Below are positions 62,562 to 64,000 of a stretch of 64,000 nucleotides of DNA, in pieces. The stretch is from Streptomyces fructofermentans (GTDB lineage: Bacteria > Actinomycetota > Actinomycetes > Streptomycetales > Streptomycetaceae). The position numbers and the translations under genes were made by a program. Below the pieces are notes generated by a model. It was not told the origin of the DNA. It did no database searches and was given only the letters and a program-made list of their open reading frames with translations. The stretch lies in contig NZ_BMWD01000004.1 in assembly GCF_014651055.1 (NCBI RefSeq), positions 310,810 through 374,809 on the forward strand, given 5' to 3'. Positions within the stretch are counted from its first letter, which is position 1. Each line of letters starts with the position of its first letter.

Positions 62562-63338
62562 GTGCCGCGCATGCTCGACGTCAGCGACGACGTACGCGCC
62601 GAGATCGGCGACGAAGAAGCCGACCGGCTGCTCGCCGGCGAGAACGCCCCGGGCAGTTACGACTGCACGTCCTGCCGCACCCAGGGCGACTCCGAACAGG
62701 AGCGGACCAGCACCGTCCTGTTCATCGGCGACGAGACGGCCGTGCTCGCCTTCGCCCACGCCACCTGCCTGCCCTCGCAGGTCGTCCAGGTGACCGAGGA
62801 GCAACTCCAGGGCGCCGTCAGGTCCATCACCGGGGACGAGCGCCCCTCCGGCGCCCAGCCCGAGCAGGCGGTGCTCGGCGTCACCAGCGGACTCGTCCTG
62901 ATCGCCGGCGAGTTGCACCCCGCCCTCGTCGTCGAGCCGACCGCGCGCATCGCCCGGCCGGGCACGACCGGGGGCAGCGGGGACGACTTCCTCCCGCTCC
63001 TCGTCGAGCAGGGCTTCATGCCGGTGAGCGGGCTCACCGAGGTGCCGCCCGTACTGCACGGCTGGTCCGTGCTGCTCGCCATGGGCCAGCTGCACGCGGT
63101 CCTCCAGCCCGGGACCGGCGGCGGCTCGCCCGTCGCCTGGTGGCAGGCCCACCAGCCGCTCCAGGTCACCGAGAGCTGGCGGGCCGCCGCGAACAAGCAC
63201 CAGCAGGTGCTGCTGTTCGCCGCCCCGGTGGGCTCGATCGGACGGCAGCCCCGCGAGGACCTGCTGCGCGGCGCCCTCGACAAGGCGGCGGCCGACGGCC
63301 GGCTGGTGGCGAGCGCCATGCCCCTCGCCGGCACCTGA
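62562..63338 (+). CDS. Conserved Streptomyces hypothetical protein
   Basis: A 258-residue soluble protein. The N-terminus has an acidic helix (EIGDEEADRLLAG) and SYDCTSCRTQGD, a possible half zinc knuckle, followed by VLFIGDETAVLAFAHATC. The rest alternates strands and helices (GLVLIAGELHPALVVEPTAR, FLPLLVEQGFMPVSGL). I do not recognise a named domain. AGGAG lies 6 nt before the GTG at 62562. Confidence 0.75.
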   Translation: MPRMLDVSDDVRAEIGDEEADRLLAGENAPGSYDCTSCRTQGDSEQERTSTVLFIGDETAVLAFAHATCLPSQVVQVTEEQLQGAVRSITGDERPSGAQPEQAVLGVTSGLVLIAGELHPALVVEPTARIARPGTTGGSGDDFLPLLVEQGFMPVSGLTEVPPVLHGWSVLLAMGQLHAVLQPGTGGGSPVAWWQAHQPLQVTESWRAAANKHQQVLLFAAPVGSIGRQPREDLLRGALDKAAADGRLVASAMPLAGT

Positions 63339-63438
63339 GCGCGGCGCGGCCCGCCGTTCGCGCCGGGCACACTCCCGGTGACCTGCGAAAGCGGGCGGTC
63401 GGCCGCATCCCAAGGGCGGCGGGTTCGTTGGCACGTAC

Positions 63439-63927
63439 GTGCACACCTACGACTCCCCCCGCCGCCTGCCGTACACGTCCCCCGTCCCGGCCAGGCTCCC
63501 CCAGGCTCTCCAGTCCGGCCGGACAGGGAGGGCCTCCGAGCCGCAGGACACCGCCTGCGGCCCCTCGGCCACGCCGATCTACGACGCGCTCTACGCGGAG
63601 TACCGCAGGTCCTTCCGGACCCTGCCGGGCGACCGCAGCGGCGAGGAGGGGGCCGGTTTCACGGCCTTCGGGTCCGGTCCGCACGGTTCGGGGGCGCACG
63701 GCACGGGTCTGCACGGCACTGGGCTGCTCAGCACGAGCACGTACAACCCGGGTGCCTACACGCCGGGTTCGTACGGGGCGCGGCACGGCGGCGGACAGCA
63801 CCAGACCGGACACGTCGCCCCGCACCAGAGCCCGACGATCACGGCGGTCTGGCAGCCGTCGGCGCGTCAGCACTCCACGGTGCCGGCCCCGCCGGCCCTG
63901 CCGCCCGGCCCCCGCCGGGAACACTGA
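63439..63927 (+). CDS. Low-complexity Streptomyces hypothetical protein
   Basis: A 162-residue protein, mostly disordered. A short ordered segment TPIYDALYAEYRRSFRTLPG (about 46-65) resembles the TPIYDSL motif of DUF6643-type Streptomyces proteins. Gly/His/Thr repeats (HGSGAHGTGLHGTGL) and a Pro-rich tail follow. The start could also be the GTG one codon before, given the weak upstream ribosome-binding site. Function unknown. Confidence 0.6.
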   Translation: MHTYDSPRRLPYTSPVPARLPQALQSGRTGRASEPQDTACGPSATPIYDALYAEYRRSFRTLPGDRSGEEGAGFTAFGSGPHGSGAHGTGLHGTGLLSTSTYNPGAYTPGSYGARHGGGQHQTGHVAPHQSPTITAVWQPSARQHSTVPAPPALPPGPRREH

Positions 63928-64000
63928 CAGGAGCCCCGCCAGTAGCACCGACGGGAGCACTGGCAGGCAACAAGGCGCAAGGAGAAGGGCCCCCGCGAGG

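Overview
The window is a high-GC actinobacterial chromosome segment, almost certainly Streptomyces. Third codon positions are strongly G/C-biased, GTG and TTG starts are frequent, and the gene set is typical of the genus: secreted streptogrisin-type proteases, Rpf-LysM muralytic proteins, a SepF paralogue and a LAxTG-anchored LPMO. A mobile element of about 17.9 kb interrupts it. I see no rRNA, tRNA or CRISPR array.

Layout. 1-4.7 kb is chromosome: the end of an AAA ATPase, a GntR regulator, two GNAT acetyltransferases, a DUF402 protein, a methyltransferase and several low-complexity repeats. 4.77-22.67 kb is an actinomycete integrative and conjugative element (AICE, pSAM2-like). A long minus-strand array runs from a promoter/operator near 15.9 kb to the integrase at 4.9 kb. 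It holds small accessory genes, a DUF2637 protein, a frameshifted RRQRL-type gene, Spd-like membrane protein, the TraB/FtsK translocase, a candidate clt repeat cluster, a cytosine methyltransferase, prim-pol, primase-helicase, Xis and Int. The control block at 16.1-18.4 kb has an XRE regulator, a Nudix protein (Pif-like), an HD protein and a double-winged-helix GntR regulator (KorSA-like). The cargo at 18.7-22.3 kb has visibly lower GC and is a three-gene operon: a DUF4297-like nuclease, a small winged-helix-like protein and a coiled-coil ABC ATPase with a CPxC/CxxC zinc site. It looks like an ABC-three-component (ABC-3C) conflict or defence system. Short direct repeats (CTTAACGGCACC) and paired GGGAGCCA arm-like repeats mark both ends.

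22.7-64 kb returns to chromosome: an LPMO and a lipase; a MarR/cupin pair with twin operators; an ImuB-like/DnaE2 mutasome preceded by two LexA-box-like sites; two streptogrisin-type proteases flanking a slipin and an alpha/beta hydrolase with a mutated nucleophile; a probable organosulfur/cysteine-derivative salvage operon (two FMN monooxygenases, polar amino acid ABC transporter, FAD protein, DUF1684) with a divergent, apparently orphan cysteine leader peptide; a DUF5685 protein with a Cys-rich tail; a SepF-like protein; an acyl-CoA dehydrogenase; an MFS exporter; a GT-C glycosyltransferase; a PAP2 phosphatase; an I78 inhibitor; a WYL regulator; a branched-chain-amino-acid-type ABC system with a permease-permease-ATPase fusion and a Walker-A variant ATPase; two Rpf-LysM proteins; and two Streptomyces hypotheticals.

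How it fits together. In the element, XRE, Nudix and GntR proteins probably set the switch between silent integration and transfer, prim-pol and primase-helicase replicate the excised form, TraB acts on its own 3'-adjacent repeats, Spd-like proteins aid spread, and the nuclease/ATPase cargo could protect the host or the element. Many large open frames in the window are antisense shadows of these genes and are left out.
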